NCBI RefSeq assembly: GCF_020731355.1
Contig: NZ_JAJFZK010000001.1
Span: forward strand, 343,487-407,486
Direction: 5' to 3'
Origin: Bacillus sp. REN16
GTDB taxonomy: Bacteria > Bacillota > Bacilli > Bacillales > Bacillaceae_L
Length of the DNA stretch: 64,000 bases
Part shown: positions 54,394 to 63,428 of the stretch, in pieces
Layout of the letters: each line of letters begins with the position of its first letter
How positions within the stretch are numbered: position 1 is the stretch's first letter
The notes under the pieces: generated by a model
Seen by the model: the letters and a program-made list of their open reading frames with translations, nothing else
Told to the model about the DNA's origin: nothing
Databases searched by the model: none
Made by a program: the position numbers and the translations under genes

Positions 54394-54617
54394 TATAGTA
54401 CTTATTGTTTAATTAGTCGTGGTTTTACATATATAGGAAATATAGAGCATAGTATTTTAGTGGATTAGTTAAAGATTAAGAACGCCACTCACTACTGCAC
54501 CCTCTTTTTTAGCCACATCATATCGAAAAAATGAGTCTTTTTACCTATTTTTTAAAAAAGGGTTTTTTCCATATTTCTAGAAAGAAGTATATAACCAGTT
54601 ATGAGAGGGTATGAAAT

Positions 54618-55877
54618 ATGGAGATAGGAAGCAGAATACGATTCTTTCGAATTCAAAACAATATGACACAAGAAGAGCTAGCACAGGAAATTATCTCAAT
54701 TTCTTATCTTTCAAAAATTGAAAATAACCAAACCTCTGCAAGTATTGAAGTTCTCGAATTATTATGTAATCGATTGGGTATCAAGCTGATAGAAAGTGAA
54801 GAATATGAACAATTAAAGGAGCTTTATGATTGGTATCACCTAATGGTTGCCAGGAAACGTGAGCAAGCCATAACGTTTTATGAATCATATGAATGCAAGA
54901 ATACTAATGATTCACGAGTTGCCATTTTTTTCGTACTCTTTGAGCTAAGATATTTTATTTTTTTAAAACAATTAAGCAAAGCCGAAGAGCAAATAAAGAA
55001 AATTGAATTATACAAAGATATATTTGATATCCGGATGAATTATTTTTATGAAAAAATTGTGGGTCAATTTTATTATTTTAAAAGCAAGTTTTCCGTTGCT
55101 ATGGAACATTTCAAGATAGCGGAAGAGATTTTAACAAGCAGTGTTCACTTTGAAGGTTGGGAAACGGCTGATCTGTATTACTATAAAGGACTAAATAATA
55201 ATCGAATGGGGAAATTAGCCTTAAGTATTGTGTATATACAGAAAGCACTTGCTATCTATCAATCTCTTTACGATTTAAAAAGAAGTGCCGAATGTCAAAT
55301 CTTACTAGGCATTTGTTATGAAAAAATTGATGAGTTTGAAATGGCAGAAGAGAATTATATGCTTGCAACTAAGTTAGCGGAAGGGATTAATGACCAGTCC
55401 TTATTGGGTCTGATTTATCATAACCAGGGTGTCCTGAATTCAAAACTAGGGAAGTCTAATGAAGCTATAGCACAGTTTTTAAGTAGCCTTGAGAATAAAG
55501 AAGAAGATATGGTCATTGGGCGGCTGCGCTCAATCCATGGTTTAATCGAAGAATATTATAAAATCCAGGATTATGATAGTTGTAGAAATTGGCTGATTGA
55601 TGGATTTACAATGCTAGAGAAGCATCAAGACCTTCCCGATTTTAAAATTCATTTCATCTATTATGATTATTTACTTCAAAAATCCGAAAACCTTTCGAAA
55701 TTTATCGAAAAAGATGCATTGCCATATTTTGAAGGCATTGGACATCATCTCCTTGTAGCTTATTATGCGGAGAAACTCGGGAAAATCTATCAAGAGAATC
55801 ATAAATATAAGTTAGCAAGCTATTATTTTTCAAAGGCATTTTCGGCTTTGAAAGAACATAGTCATTTAAATCAATAA
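54618..55877 (+). CDS. RRNPP-family HTH-TPR transcriptional regulator (NprR/PlcR-like)
   Basis: 419 residues, close to NprR (423). Residues 1-60 are an Xre-type helix-turn-helix (IGSRIRFFRIQNNMTQEELA, ISISYLSKIENNQTSASIEV). The remainder is a row of TPR helices (ADLYYYKGLNNNRMGKLALS, YIQKALAIYQSLYDLKRSAE, EMAEENYMLATKLAEGINDQ). Such receptors bind imported oligopeptides and then change DNA binding or phosphorelay activity. A 39-codon secreted-peptide gene begins 28 bp downstream in the same direction, the usual receptor-pheromone arrangement. The target genes are not known from this window. Confidence 0.85.
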   Translation: MEIGSRIRFFRIQNNMTQEELAQEIISISYLSKIENNQTSASIEVLELLCNRLGIKLIESEEYEQLKELYDWYHLMVARKREQAITFYESYECKNTNDSRVAIFFVLFELRYFIFLKQLSKAEEQIKKIELYKDIFDIRMNYFYEKIVGQFYYFKSKFSVAMEHFKIAEEILTSSVHFEGWETADLYYYKGLNNNRMGKLALSIVYIQKALAIYQSLYDLKRSAECQILLGICYEKIDEFEMAEENYMLATKLAEGINDQSLLGLIYHNQGVLNSKLGKSNEAIAQFLSSLENKEEDMVIGRLRSIHGLIEEYYKIQDYDSCRNWLIDGFTMLEKHQDLPDFKIHFIYYDYLLQKSENLSKFIEKDALPYFEGIGHHLLVAYYAEKLGKIYQENHKYKLASYYFSKAFSALKEHSHLNQ

Positions 55878-55905
55878 AAAAGAACTTCAAAAAGGAGCTG
55901 AGAAA

Positions 55906-56025
55906 ATGAAAAAATTAATGCTGTTATTCATGCTTGGATTAGTGACAATTGCAGGTTATCAATTAACGGAAGATACTGCATGGGTAGACAATGACTACCC
56001 AGAATCACAAGAAGCTCAGGTGTAA
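55906..56025 (+). CDS. Putative quorum-sensing pro-peptide (Phr/NprX-like)
   Basis: 39 residues, AAAGGAGCTGAG before ATG 55906. The N-terminus MKKLMLLFMLGLVTIAGYQ is a short export signal (two lysines plus a hydrophobic core). The rest, LTEDTAWVDNDYPESQEAQV, is polar and acidic, as in Phr and NprX precursors, whose active 5-8 residue peptide comes from the C-terminal part. Immediate linkage to the HTH-TPR gene is the main support. The mature peptide cannot be fixed by eye; candidates are heptamers within the last 18 residues. A terminator follows. Confidence 0.72.
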   Translation: MKKLMLLFMLGLVTIAGYQLTEDTAWVDNDYPESQEAQV

Positions 56026-56058
56026 TATTCAAAGTGTAAGACACCTAGAACTATATTA

Positions 56059-56097
56059 TGAGAAAGCAGCCCAATTGAAATTCTGGGCTGCTTTAAT
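56059..56097 (+). terminator. Terminator of the regulator-peptide pair
   Basis: AAAGCAGCCCA, loop ATTGAAATTC, TGGGCTGCTTT then AATTATT. A 10-bp GC-rich stem. Confidence 0.8.
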
Positions 56098-56120
56098 TAT
56101 TATTATTATTATTATTATAA
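56096..56120. repeat. ATT trinucleotide microsatellite
   Basis: About eight ATT units in a row between the terminator above and the 3' end of a small convergent gene. Slippage-prone; no gene is changed unless the neighbouring stop at 56115 is affected. Confidence 0.85.
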
Positions 56121-56279
56121 GAAATGATGATAATCAGAATGGTTGTTCTTCACTTCATCGACTTGTTTTTGAATTTTGCGGGAGTCGGAAGGACGATTCT
56201 TTTTTGAGATCCGATCAGCAACAAACCCTACGAGAAGTAGCCCGCCAAAAAAGACTAAAAGCCAGCCCCATAACGGCAT
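56115..56279 (-). CDS. Small single-helix membrane protein
   Basis: 54 residues from ATG 56279 (GGGGGTGAAA upstream). One N-terminal helix (MPLWGWLLVFFGGLLLVGFV) and a polar tail (SKKNRPSDSRKIQKQVDEVK, NNHSDYHH). Its C-terminus touches the ATT microsatellite. Unknown family; common type of Bacillus small membrane protein. Confidence 0.6.
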   Translation of the reverse strand: MPLWGWLLVFFGGLLLVGFVADRISKKNRPSDSRKIQKQVDEVKNNHSDYHHFL

Positions 56280-56357
56280 AATTTCACCCCCATATTGTAG
56301 GGTATGTGAATCGGACAAAATCGATGAAGTGTTCAGGTAAAATGTAATCTCTTTTTA

Positions 56358-56392
56358 AATGAAAAAAAGCAACGTTCATAAACGTTACTTTT
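56358..56392 (-). terminator. Terminator of the GbsR-like gene
   Basis: On the minus strand AAAGTAACGTT, loop TATG, AACGTTGCTTTTTTTC. It overlaps the last codons of the regulator gene. Confidence 0.75.
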
Positions 56393-56915
56393 TTGGAATA
56401 AATGTAAAGATTTCATGTGATTCGAAGCTGTCTACTAACCGGTCGAGCCAGAAATAATATTCTAACGCACTGTTTAACTTTACAATGTCGCTCTTGGCTT
56501 CGGTTTTTATGTCATCGGTGGTTTGTTCGTTTTCTATAAGTTCCTTCAGTTCCGATAATGATTTTTGAATGGCACTAACATTCATTGAAATACCGTTTCT
56601 CCATTTTATTGTAAAAAAATCAATAAAGGTTTGATACCAATCTTCCTCAACCTCATAAAGATCTTTTCGAGTCCCTTTTTTCCACACCTTGTCGACCATT
56701 TTTAACTCCACTAAATTGCGAACAGACGTACTCATGCTTGTTTTACTCATACCTAGCTCTTGTTTCATATCATCCAACGTCATTGGCTCATCATGAAAAT
56801 ACATGAGACCCCAAAGTCGTCCTACCGAAGGAGTTACCCCATATAAATTCATATTTTGAGCAATTGCATCAATTACACGTTCTCGGGCTTTTTCTAGTTT
56901 GTCAATGTCTTGCAA
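56385..56915 (-). CDS. GbsR/OpcR-type repressor of glycine betaine uptake
   Basis: 176 residues from TTG 56915. A MarR-like winged helix: MNLYGVTPSVGRLWGLMYFH, then MTLDDMKQELGMSKTSMSTS and VRNLVELKMVDKVWKKGTRK, a pattern specific to the GbsR family. It contains the aromatic-rich DLYEVEEDWYQTFIDFFTIK ligand region. GbsR/OpcR proteins sense choline or betaine and repress choline or betaine import genes. It is divergent from an OpuA-type operon, so that operon is the obvious target. Confidence 0.85.
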   Translation of the reverse strand: MQDIDKLEKARERVIDAIAQNMNLYGVTPSVGRLWGLMYFHDEPMTLDDMKQELGMSKTSMSTSVRNLVELKMVDKVWKKGTRKDLYEVEEDWYQTFIDFFTIKWRNGISMNVSAIQKSLSELKELIENEQTTDDIKTEAKSDIVKLNSALEYYFWLDRLVDSFESHEIFTFIPKK

Positions 56916-57037
56916 ATAGATTCACATCCTACACAAAGTGTTTAATATATATAGCCTACATATTTGCACATTGAATGTAAAGGGGAGCTGATAAAAGGAT
57001 ATTGGAGCATCTTGGAGGAATTTTAAGCATAAAGTAT

Positions 57038-57073
57038 GTAAAGTACGTACAGTTTTAACTTTACAAACTTTAC
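57038..57073. promoter_or_regulatory. Inverted GTAAAGT/ACTTTAC elements, candidate operator
   Basis: GTAAAGT at 57038-57044 faces ACTTTAC at 57058-57064 and a second ACTTTAC at 57067-57073. They lie in the 319-bp gap between the GbsR-like gene and the OpuA operon, which otherwise shows no gene. A binding site for the repressor is a reasonable guess; I cannot verify it. Confidence 0.4.
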
Positions 57074-57234
57074 GGATGAATATCACGTTTTCTCCGCTTT
57101 GTGTAATTTGGAAATCATTTATACAATTAATAGGTCATAGTTACTAATTGCTTCCTGCAACGGTATTTTATTGGTTTTGAATAAATAACAAATAAAGGCA
57201 CGGGTTAAATCATCAAGAAATTTGAGGTGACAGA

Positions 57235-58485
57235 ATGGATAGTGAAAAGCAAGCAAAAATAAAGGTGTCCAATGTAACGAAAATATTTGGGCGTCAACAC
57301 AAAAAGGCAATTCAACTATTAAAAGAAGGAAAAACAAAGCAAGAAATCCTAAAGAGTACGGGATCCACAGTGGGTGTGAATCAAGCAAGCTTTGAGGTAT
57401 ATCCCGGTGAAATCTTTGTCATTATGGGCTTGTCTGGAAGTGGGAAATCTACCTTGGTTCGTCTTTTAAATAGATTAATAGAACCAACTGCCGGCCAAGT
57501 ATTAATCGATGGAAAAGAAGTAGTCTCCATGAATAAAGAAGAAATTCGTGAAGTTCGCAGGAAAAAAATGAGCATGGTGTTTCAACGCTTCGCTTTATTC
57601 CCACATAAGACCGTTCTTCAAAATACTGAATATGGCCTGGAAATCCAAGGTGTAGCAAAGCAAGAACGTTCACAAAAAGCATTAGAAGCTCTTAATCTAG
57701 TAGGACTTGAAGGCTATGAAAATCAATATCCTGAACAACTTAGCGGTGGTATGCAGCAGAGGGTAGGCCTCGCGAGAGCTTTAGCAAATGACCCGGATAT
57801 TTTATTAATGGATGAAGCATTTAGTGCTTTGGATCCATTGATTCGAAAGGACATGCAGGATGAACTTATTGAGTTACAAAGCAAAATGGAAAAAACAATC
57901 GTCTTTATCACGCATGACCTTGATGAAGCATTACGAATCGGTGACCGTATTGCCTTAATGAAGGACGGAAACATCGTACAAATCGGTACTCCCGAAGAAA
58001 TTCTTATGAATCCATCTAATGAATATGTAGAAAGATTTGTGGAGGATGTTGATTTATCCAAGGTGTTAACTGCAGGACATATCGTCAAACGCGCTGAGAT
58101 TGTTCAGGTTGATAAAGGAGCAAGACTTGCTCTTAAAATTATGAAGGACAGCGGTTTATCCACTGTTTATGTAGTAGACAAACAGCATAAACTGGTTGGC
58201 GCAGTTAGCGCTATGGAAGCATCAAAGGCGGTTGAGCAAAGTCTGACCTTAGCGGATGTAATGGAAACAAATCTTAAAACCGTTGATACGAATACATTAC
58301 TTGTCGATTTATTTGATGATGTTTCACAAGCGCAGATTCCAGTTGCTGTTGTTGATGAGAAAAATCGACTCAAGGGAATCGTCATTCGAGGTGCAGTGAT
58401 TGGTGCACTCGCTGGTAATGACACTTATATTAATGACTTTGGGGCTGAAAAACTCCCACCGAGTAACGAAAGGGAGGCATTATAA
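57235..58485 (+). CDS. opuAA: Glycine betaine ABC transporter ATP-binding protein OpuAA
   Basis: 416 residues (OpuAA 418). Walker A is MGLSGSGKSTLVRLLNRLIE, signature LSGGMQQRVGLARAL, Walker B DILLMDEAFSALD; FGRQHKKAIQLLKEGKTKQE at the start is typical of OpuA/ProV. Two CBS domains follow residue 280 and in LAB homologues sense ionic strength or c-di-AMP. The cytosolic ATPase of an osmoprotectant importer. TAATG overlaps opuAB, so the three opuA genes are coupled. Control by the divergent GbsR-like repressor is likely. Confidence 0.95.
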   Translation: MDSEKQAKIKVSNVTKIFGRQHKKAIQLLKEGKTKQEILKSTGSTVGVNQASFEVYPGEIFVIMGLSGSGKSTLVRLLNRLIEPTAGQVLIDGKEVVSMNKEEIREVRRKKMSMVFQRFALFPHKTVLQNTEYGLEIQGVAKQERSQKALEALNLVGLEGYENQYPEQLSGGMQQRVGLARALANDPDILLMDEAFSALDPLIRKDMQDELIELQSKMEKTIVFITHDLDEALRIGDRIALMKDGNIVQIGTPEEILMNPSNEYVERFVEDVDLSKVLTAGHIVKRAEIVQVDKGARLALKIMKDSGLSTVYVVDKQHKLVGAVSAMEASKAVEQSLTLADVMETNLKTVDTNTLLVDLFDDVSQAQIPVAVVDEKNRLKGIVIRGAVIGALAGNDTYINDFGAEKLPPSNEREAL

Positions 58486-59333
58486 TGGAAGGTTTATTAC
58501 CAAAGCTGCCAATAGCTGATTGGATTGATCGTTTAACAGACTGGTTAGTCAATAACTTCGAATTCTTATTTGAAGGTATTGCAAATGGACTTGAAGGTTT
58601 TGTAGAAGGAATTGTTTTAGGATTAGGATTTATTCCATCTATTTTATTAGCACTTATTTTAGGCGCTGTAGCCTGGAAGATTTGCAATTGGAAAATTGCT
58701 TTATTTACTTTAATAGGATTACTATTAATCGATAATTTAGGTTACTGGGACAATATGCTTCAAACCATTGCCCTTGTAATAACCTCTGTCGGAATATCCA
58801 TCATCCTTGGGATTCCTTTAGGAATATGGGCATCACAAAGTAAGACAGTGGGCAGTATCGTCACACCGATTCTAGATTTCATGCAGACTATGCCAGCCTT
58901 TGTTTATTTATTACCGGCGATCTTTTTCTTTAATATCGGTGTTGTACCAGGGGTTGTGGCATCCGTTATTTTCGCCATGCCTCCCACAATTCGACTTACA
59001 ATTCTGGGAATCACACAGGTGCCTAAGGATTTAATTGAAGCAACCGAGGCCTTCGGGTCAACAACAAAACAAAGACTGTTAAAAGTTCAAATACCACTAG
59101 CCATGCCAACAATTATGGCTGGTATTAACCAAAGCATCATGCTTGCACTATCCATGGTGGTAATTGCCTCAATGGTAGGTGCGCCAGGATTAGGAGCAGA
59201 TGTATACCGAGCAGTTACACAGCTGCAAACAGGAACTGGTTTTGAAGCTGGTCTAGCGATTGTCATTGTTGCAATCATCCTTGACCGGATTACTCAAAAT
59301 ATAGGAAATAAAAAACAAGGGGGAACAGCTTAA
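58485..59333 (+). CDS. opuAB: Glycine betaine ABC transporter permease OpuAB
   Basis: 282 residues, the same length as B. subtilis OpuAB. Residues 1-70 include two helices with LPIADWIDRLTDWLVNNFEF; the BPD_transp_1 core follows with the EAA-type loop LIEATEAFGSTTKQRLLKVQIPLAMPT (E-x2-E-A-G-S). Forms a dimer in the membrane with the OpuAA ATPase. It begins on the last base of opuAA and ends on the first base of opuAC. Confidence 0.95.
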   Translation: MEGLLPKLPIADWIDRLTDWLVNNFEFLFEGIANGLEGFVEGIVLGLGFIPSILLALILGAVAWKICNWKIALFTLIGLLLIDNLGYWDNMLQTIALVITSVGISIILGIPLGIWASQSKTVGSIVTPILDFMQTMPAFVYLLPAIFFFNIGVVPGVVASVIFAMPPTIRLTILGITQVPKDLIEATEAFGSTTKQRLLKVQIPLAMPTIMAGINQSIMLALSMVVIASMVGAPGLGADVYRAVTQLQTGTGFEAGLAIVIVAIILDRITQNIGNKKQGGTA

Positions 59334-60235
59334 TGTTTAAAAAAGTATTAACAACATCATTAGCAATTGGATTAACTCTAGGACTTGCTGCATGTGGTGG
59401 AGATTCTGAGGAAGCAGGAACTACAACAGATTCTACAGCAGCTTCTGTTGGAAAAAGTGTAGATTATGAGATTGTCGGAATTGACCCAGGTGCAGGAATC
59501 ATGAAGGCAACAGCTTCAGCAATTGAAGAATACGGTCTTGAGGATTGGACATTAGTTGAGGGTTCTGGTGCAGCGATGACAGCAGCACTTAAGAAGGCAT
59601 ACGACAAGGAAGAACCGATTATCATTACTGGTTGGACTCCACACTGGAAATTCTCAGCCTTTGATCTAAAATATCTAGAGGACCCAAAAGGCGTATATGG
59701 TGGGGAGGAGTTTATTCATAGTATTGGCAGACTTGGTCTAAAAGAAGATTTTCCGGGTGTGAATCAGCTTCTCACTCAATTTAAATGGGAAGCAGCGGAT
59801 ATGGAAGGTATCATGGTTGATATCCAAGATGGTGAAAAGCCAGAAGATGCAGCTGCAAAGTGGATCGAAGCAAATTCCGATAAGGTTGCAAAATGGACTG
59901 AAGGCGTTGAAGAAGGAAATGGTGAAGAAGTAACGATGGGACTTGTTGCATGGGATAGTAATATCGCAAGTTCTGCTGTCATTTCCAGTGTGTTAGAAGA
60001 TTTAGGCTATAAAGTTACACAAAGACAGGTTGAGGCTGGACCGATGTGGACGGGAGTAGCAGACGGGAGTGTTGATTTCTTCTTAGCTGGATGGCTTCCT
60101 GTAACACATGCTGATTATGCTGCAAAGTTTGAAGGGAAATTTGAAGACATAGCCATCAGTATGGAAGGTGTAAAAATCGGCTTAGTTGTACCAAAATACA
60201 TGGACATTGACTCAATCGAAGACTTAAAAGAATAA
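59333..60235 (+). CDS. opuAC: Glycine betaine-binding lipoprotein OpuAC
   Basis: 300 residues. Signal peptide with lipobox LGLAACGG (cysteine 21) followed by a Ser/Thr/Glu linker. The type II binding fold contains IVGIDPGAGIMKATASAI, IIITGWTPHWKFSAFDLKYL, GLVAWDSNIASSAVISSV and FFLAGWLPVTHADYA; the tryptophans in GWTPHW and GWLP and W of AWDS build the cage for the trimethylammonium group. Anchored outside the cell to deliver betaine to OpuAB. Terminator downstream at 60274. Confidence 0.95.
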   Translation: MFKKVLTTSLAIGLTLGLAACGGDSEEAGTTTDSTAASVGKSVDYEIVGIDPGAGIMKATASAIEEYGLEDWTLVEGSGAAMTAALKKAYDKEEPIIITGWTPHWKFSAFDLKYLEDPKGVYGGEEFIHSIGRLGLKEDFPGVNQLLTQFKWEAADMEGIMVDIQDGEKPEDAAAKWIEANSDKVAKWTEGVEEGNGEEVTMGLVAWDSNIASSAVISSVLEDLGYKVTQRQVEAGPMWTGVADGSVDFFLAGWLPVTHADYAAKFEGKFEDIAISMEGVKIGLVVPKYMDIDSIEDLKE

Positions 60236-60271
60236 CCATTCAAAAATATAATATGTGTCTTACAGAAACTG

Positions 60272-60305
60272 TACACTTTTTTGATGAGTGTACAGTTTTT
60301 TCTAT
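60272..60305 (+). terminator. Terminator of the opuA operon
   Basis: AAACTGTACACT, loop TTTTTGATG, AGTGTACAGTTTTTTC: 11-bp stem plus T-run. Confidence 0.85.
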
Positions 60306-60359
60306 AAAATGGGCATAATGGCAATAATGTTGTACTTTTCTTGAAATGAGGTACTAAAA

Positions 60360-63300
60360 ATGGATATAAGCAAATTTTCGATAAAACGACCAACTTTTAC
60401 GGTGGTTACTATGTTTTTAGTGATTGTTTTAGGTTTTGTTTCCTTAATAAATATTCCTTTAAAATTAATCCCGGATCTCAATCCTCCTGTGGGTGTCGTT
60501 GTAGTAAATTATTTTGGAGCAAGTCCGAATGAAGTCACTGAAAAGGTCACAAAACCACTTGAACAAAGCTTGTCTACATTGCCGGGCTTAAAGACAATGA
60601 CCTCAACCTCCCAAGAAGGTGCATCTCTCATTTTATTACAATTTTCTTGGACTACTTCGATTGATGAAATTGAAAACGAAATCTTAAGCCGTATTAATCA
60701 AACACAAATTACAGATGATGCTGAGACTCCACGGTTTTTAAAATTTGATCCTTCACAGTTCCCAATTATTCAATTGTCCTTAAGCATGGAAGGAGATAAA
60801 AATGGTCTCCAAGACCTTGCTGAGGGATTAGTAACCGAGCTAAATAAAGTCGAGGGTGTCGCAAATGTGAATCTGTCCGGTATCGTGAAAAAAGAAATAA
60901 AGGTGGATCTCAATCAAGAACAATTGGAAGAGTACTCTCTAACACAGAGTGATATAGTCAACATCTTAAGGGCCAATTCAGTTTCCCTTCCCGGAAATAC
61001 GATTGAAATGGAAGGTCGGGAGCTTACTACAAGAGTTATTAGCAGCTTAAATTCAGTTGAAGATTTACAAGAGCTTTCGATTACAATTGACCCACTCTTA
61101 GGTGAGAAAGTGGTTTTAGCAGATCTTGCCGAGGTGAAGATTGTGCCTGAATCACAGAAGACCATTACTAGAGCTAACATGGAACCCGCCATGCTTGTAA
61201 GTGTTCTTCAGGAATCTGATGCAAATACTGCTAATGTATCGCAAGGATTTAAAACAGAATTGGATAAAAAGCTTTCACAGGAAAAATACAAAAACGTCCA
61301 AGCTGATATACTATTTGACCAAGGAGATTATGTCAAAGTAGCAATTGGAAACATCACAACTACCTTATTACTTGGTGGCATTTTTGCCATGATTGTTCTC
61401 TTCTTCTTCCTTAAAAGTGTAAAGAGCCCGCTTATCATCGGTATTGCGATTCCGTATTCGGTTATTGTTACCTTTGTGCTCATGTATTTTTCTGATTTCT
61501 CCTTAAACATCCTTACATTAGGCGGACTTGCGCTTGGCATAGGAATGCTTGTCGATAATTCAATTGTTGTTATCGAGAACATCTACCGCCACTTATCAAT
61601 GGGGAAAGAACCTAGGCTGGCCGCTGAAGAGGGGACAAAGGAAATTGGAACAGCGATTATTTCCTCAACCTTAACAACGATTGCTGTTTTTTTACCTGTG
61701 GTCTTTATTACTGGTTTAATTGGGGAGCTATTTACGGAATTTGCAGTCACAATAGCATTTAGTTTATTTGCATCTCTTGTTGTCGCTCTAACTGTAGTTC
61801 CGATGCTTGCAAGTCGATTTTTAACAAGACCAAATGAGAACCTTGAGAGAAGACGTCAAGCATCAGGAGGAATGCGTTTTTTAGAGAATGCGACTAGATG
61901 GTCATTGAAGCATCGTTTCACTGTGCTATTGGTTACCTTGTTGATGTTTGGGGTAAGTATATTCGGGTTATTTAAGGTGGGAACTGAATTTATTCCAAAG
62001 AGCGATGAAGGGTTTTTCACAATCAAAATTAAACTTGAAAATGGTACCCCACTTGTGGAAACGCAAAAAACAGTCGCATTGATTGAAAAGCAACTAGAGG
62101 AAGAATCAGAGGTTGATGTGTATGTTAGCTTGATTGGCTCTACTCAGGAAAAAAGCTTTAGAGGAGGTGGAAGCTCCAACGAAGCAGAAATCTATGTGAA
62201 AATGGCTGGTTTCGAGGAGCGAGAACGTTCAACTTTTGAATTTGTAGATGATGAGAAAAAGAAAATTGAGTCATCCGTTACGGAATTGCATCCGGATGCA
62301 ATCGTTAAATTCAATCTGCAATCCTCTTCAGGAAGCACACCGAACACCTTGCAGTTTCATGTGAAGGATACGGATAAGGAACGGCTTGATGGAGCAGTGG
62401 AAAAAATTGCAGATGCCGTAAGTAAGTTGAAGAATGTTACAGAAGTATCAACCGACGTTACGAAAACGATTGAAGAACTCCAAATAACGATTGATAAAGA
62501 AAAAGCGTTTGAAGAAGGGCTTGCACCATTCCAAATTGCATCAACAGTCAATGATGTGACACGAGGAACACGGGCGCTTCAATTAGTAGACGAAGAAAAT
62601 AAAATTTATCCGGTTATGGTTGGCTATAATAGGGAACTCACAAATCACATTGAAGGCTTGAGAAATCTTCTTTTAAAAACGCAAGCTAATCAATTTATAT
62701 CTTTAGATGAAGTAGCCGACATCGAAAGCGGCGAGGGACCGTTAACGGTTCAAAGAATTGATCAACAGCATGCTGTTCAATTTACGGTCAAATATCTTTC
62801 TACAACCAATCTTGGGACGATTTCGAATCAAGTAGATGAAAAGGTGGCCAGTCTTGGACTTTCCGATGAAACGAGCATTGTTTACAGTGGTGAAAAAGAG
62901 CTGCTGGAATCCTCGTTGGACCAAATGATGTTAGCGTTTTTGCTGGCATTAACCCTCATCTACCTAGTGATGGCTGCCCAATTTGAATCTTTTAAATATC
63001 CGTTTGTGATTATGTTTACGGTTCCGTTAATGGTTATTGGGGTCGCAATCGGTCTCTATTTCACAAACACTCCAATCGGAATTACTGCGATTATCGGGAT
63101 TATTGTCCTAGCGGGTATTGTCGTAAACAATGCGATTGTGATTGTAGATTATATAAATAATAAGAAAGAGGAGGGTATGAGTTCATACGAAGCAATTGTA
63201 GTCGCGGTAAAAGATCGAACGCGCCCTGTAATGATGACTGCTGCGACTACAATCTTAGGGTTGTTACCGTTAGCTTTTGGGATCGGCGAAGGCTCAGAAA

Positions 63301-63428
63301 TTAACCAACCCATGGGAATTACCGTTATTGGGGGTTTATTAAGCAGCACTCTGTTGACGTTATTTATTATACCGATTGTGTACAGTTTGTTTGATAAAGA
63401 AACAAGGAGAAGGGTTGATGGAGATTAA
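60360..63428 (+). CDS. RND-family efflux transporter (SwrC/YerP-like)
   Basis: 1022 residues. Two repeats of one helix, a large outer loop and five helices, as in AcrB. KFSIKRPTFTVVTMFLVIVL opens helix 1; LGIGMLVDNSIVVIENIYRH holds the proton-relay aspartate pattern of helix 4, and LAGIVVNNAIVIVDYINNKK the matching helix 10. B. subtilis SwrC (1065) exports surfactin and is needed for swarming; here no surfactin genes are visible, so the substrate is open. No adaptor (MFP) gene adjoins it, usual for Firmicutes. Single-gene unit. Confidence 0.92.
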   Translation: MDISKFSIKRPTFTVVTMFLVIVLGFVSLINIPLKLIPDLNPPVGVVVVNYFGASPNEVTEKVTKPLEQSLSTLPGLKTMTSTSQEGASLILLQFSWTTSIDEIENEILSRINQTQITDDAETPRFLKFDPSQFPIIQLSLSMEGDKNGLQDLAEGLVTELNKVEGVANVNLSGIVKKEIKVDLNQEQLEEYSLTQSDIVNILRANSVSLPGNTIEMEGRELTTRVISSLNSVEDLQELSITIDPLLGEKVVLADLAEVKIVPESQKTITRANMEPAMLVSVLQESDANTANVSQGFKTELDKKLSQEKYKNVQADILFDQGDYVKVAIGNITTTLLLGGIFAMIVLFFFLKSVKSPLIIGIAIPYSVIVTFVLMYFSDFSLNILTLGGLALGIGMLVDNSIVVIENIYRHLSMGKEPRLAAEEGTKEIGTAIISSTLTTIAVFLPVVFITGLIGELFTEFAVTIAFSLFASLVVALTVVPMLASRFLTRPNENLERRRQASGGMRFLENATRWSLKHRFTVLLVTLLMFGVSIFGLFKVGTEFIPKSDEGFFTIKIKLENGTPLVETQKTVALIEKQLEEESEVDVYVSLIGSTQEKSFRGGGSSNEAEIYVKMAGFEERERSTFEFVDDEKKKIESSVTELHPDAIVKFNLQSSSGSTPNTLQFHVKDTDKERLDGAVEKIADAVSKLKNVTEVSTDVTKTIEELQITIDKEKAFEEGLAPFQIASTVNDVTRGTRALQLVDEENKIYPVMVGYNRELTNHIEGLRNLLLKTQANQFISLDEVADIESGEGPLTVQRIDQQHAVQFTVKYLSTTNLGTISNQVDEKVASLGLSDETSIVYSGEKELLESSLDQMMLAFLLALTLIYLVMAAQFESFKYPFVIMFTVPLMVIGVAIGLYFTNTPIGITAIIGIIVLAGIVVNNAIVIVDYINNKKEEGMSSYEAIVVAVKDRTRPVMMTAATTILGLLPLAFGIGEGSEINQPMGITVIGGLLSSTLLTLFIIPIVYSLFDKETRRRVDGD

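Noticed and set aside
54618..56025. Regulator-peptide pair as a phage arbitrium (AimR-AimP) system
   Set aside because: No phage genes or AimX-like RNA region are nearby, and the receptor's length and clear Xre-type HTH fit chromosomal NprR/PlcR-type proteins better.
55991..56281. Open frame with an isoleucine run, on the plus strand
   Set aside because: The isoleucines come from the ATT microsatellite; it overlaps a terminator and a better supported small gene on the other strand, and lacks a ribosome binding site.
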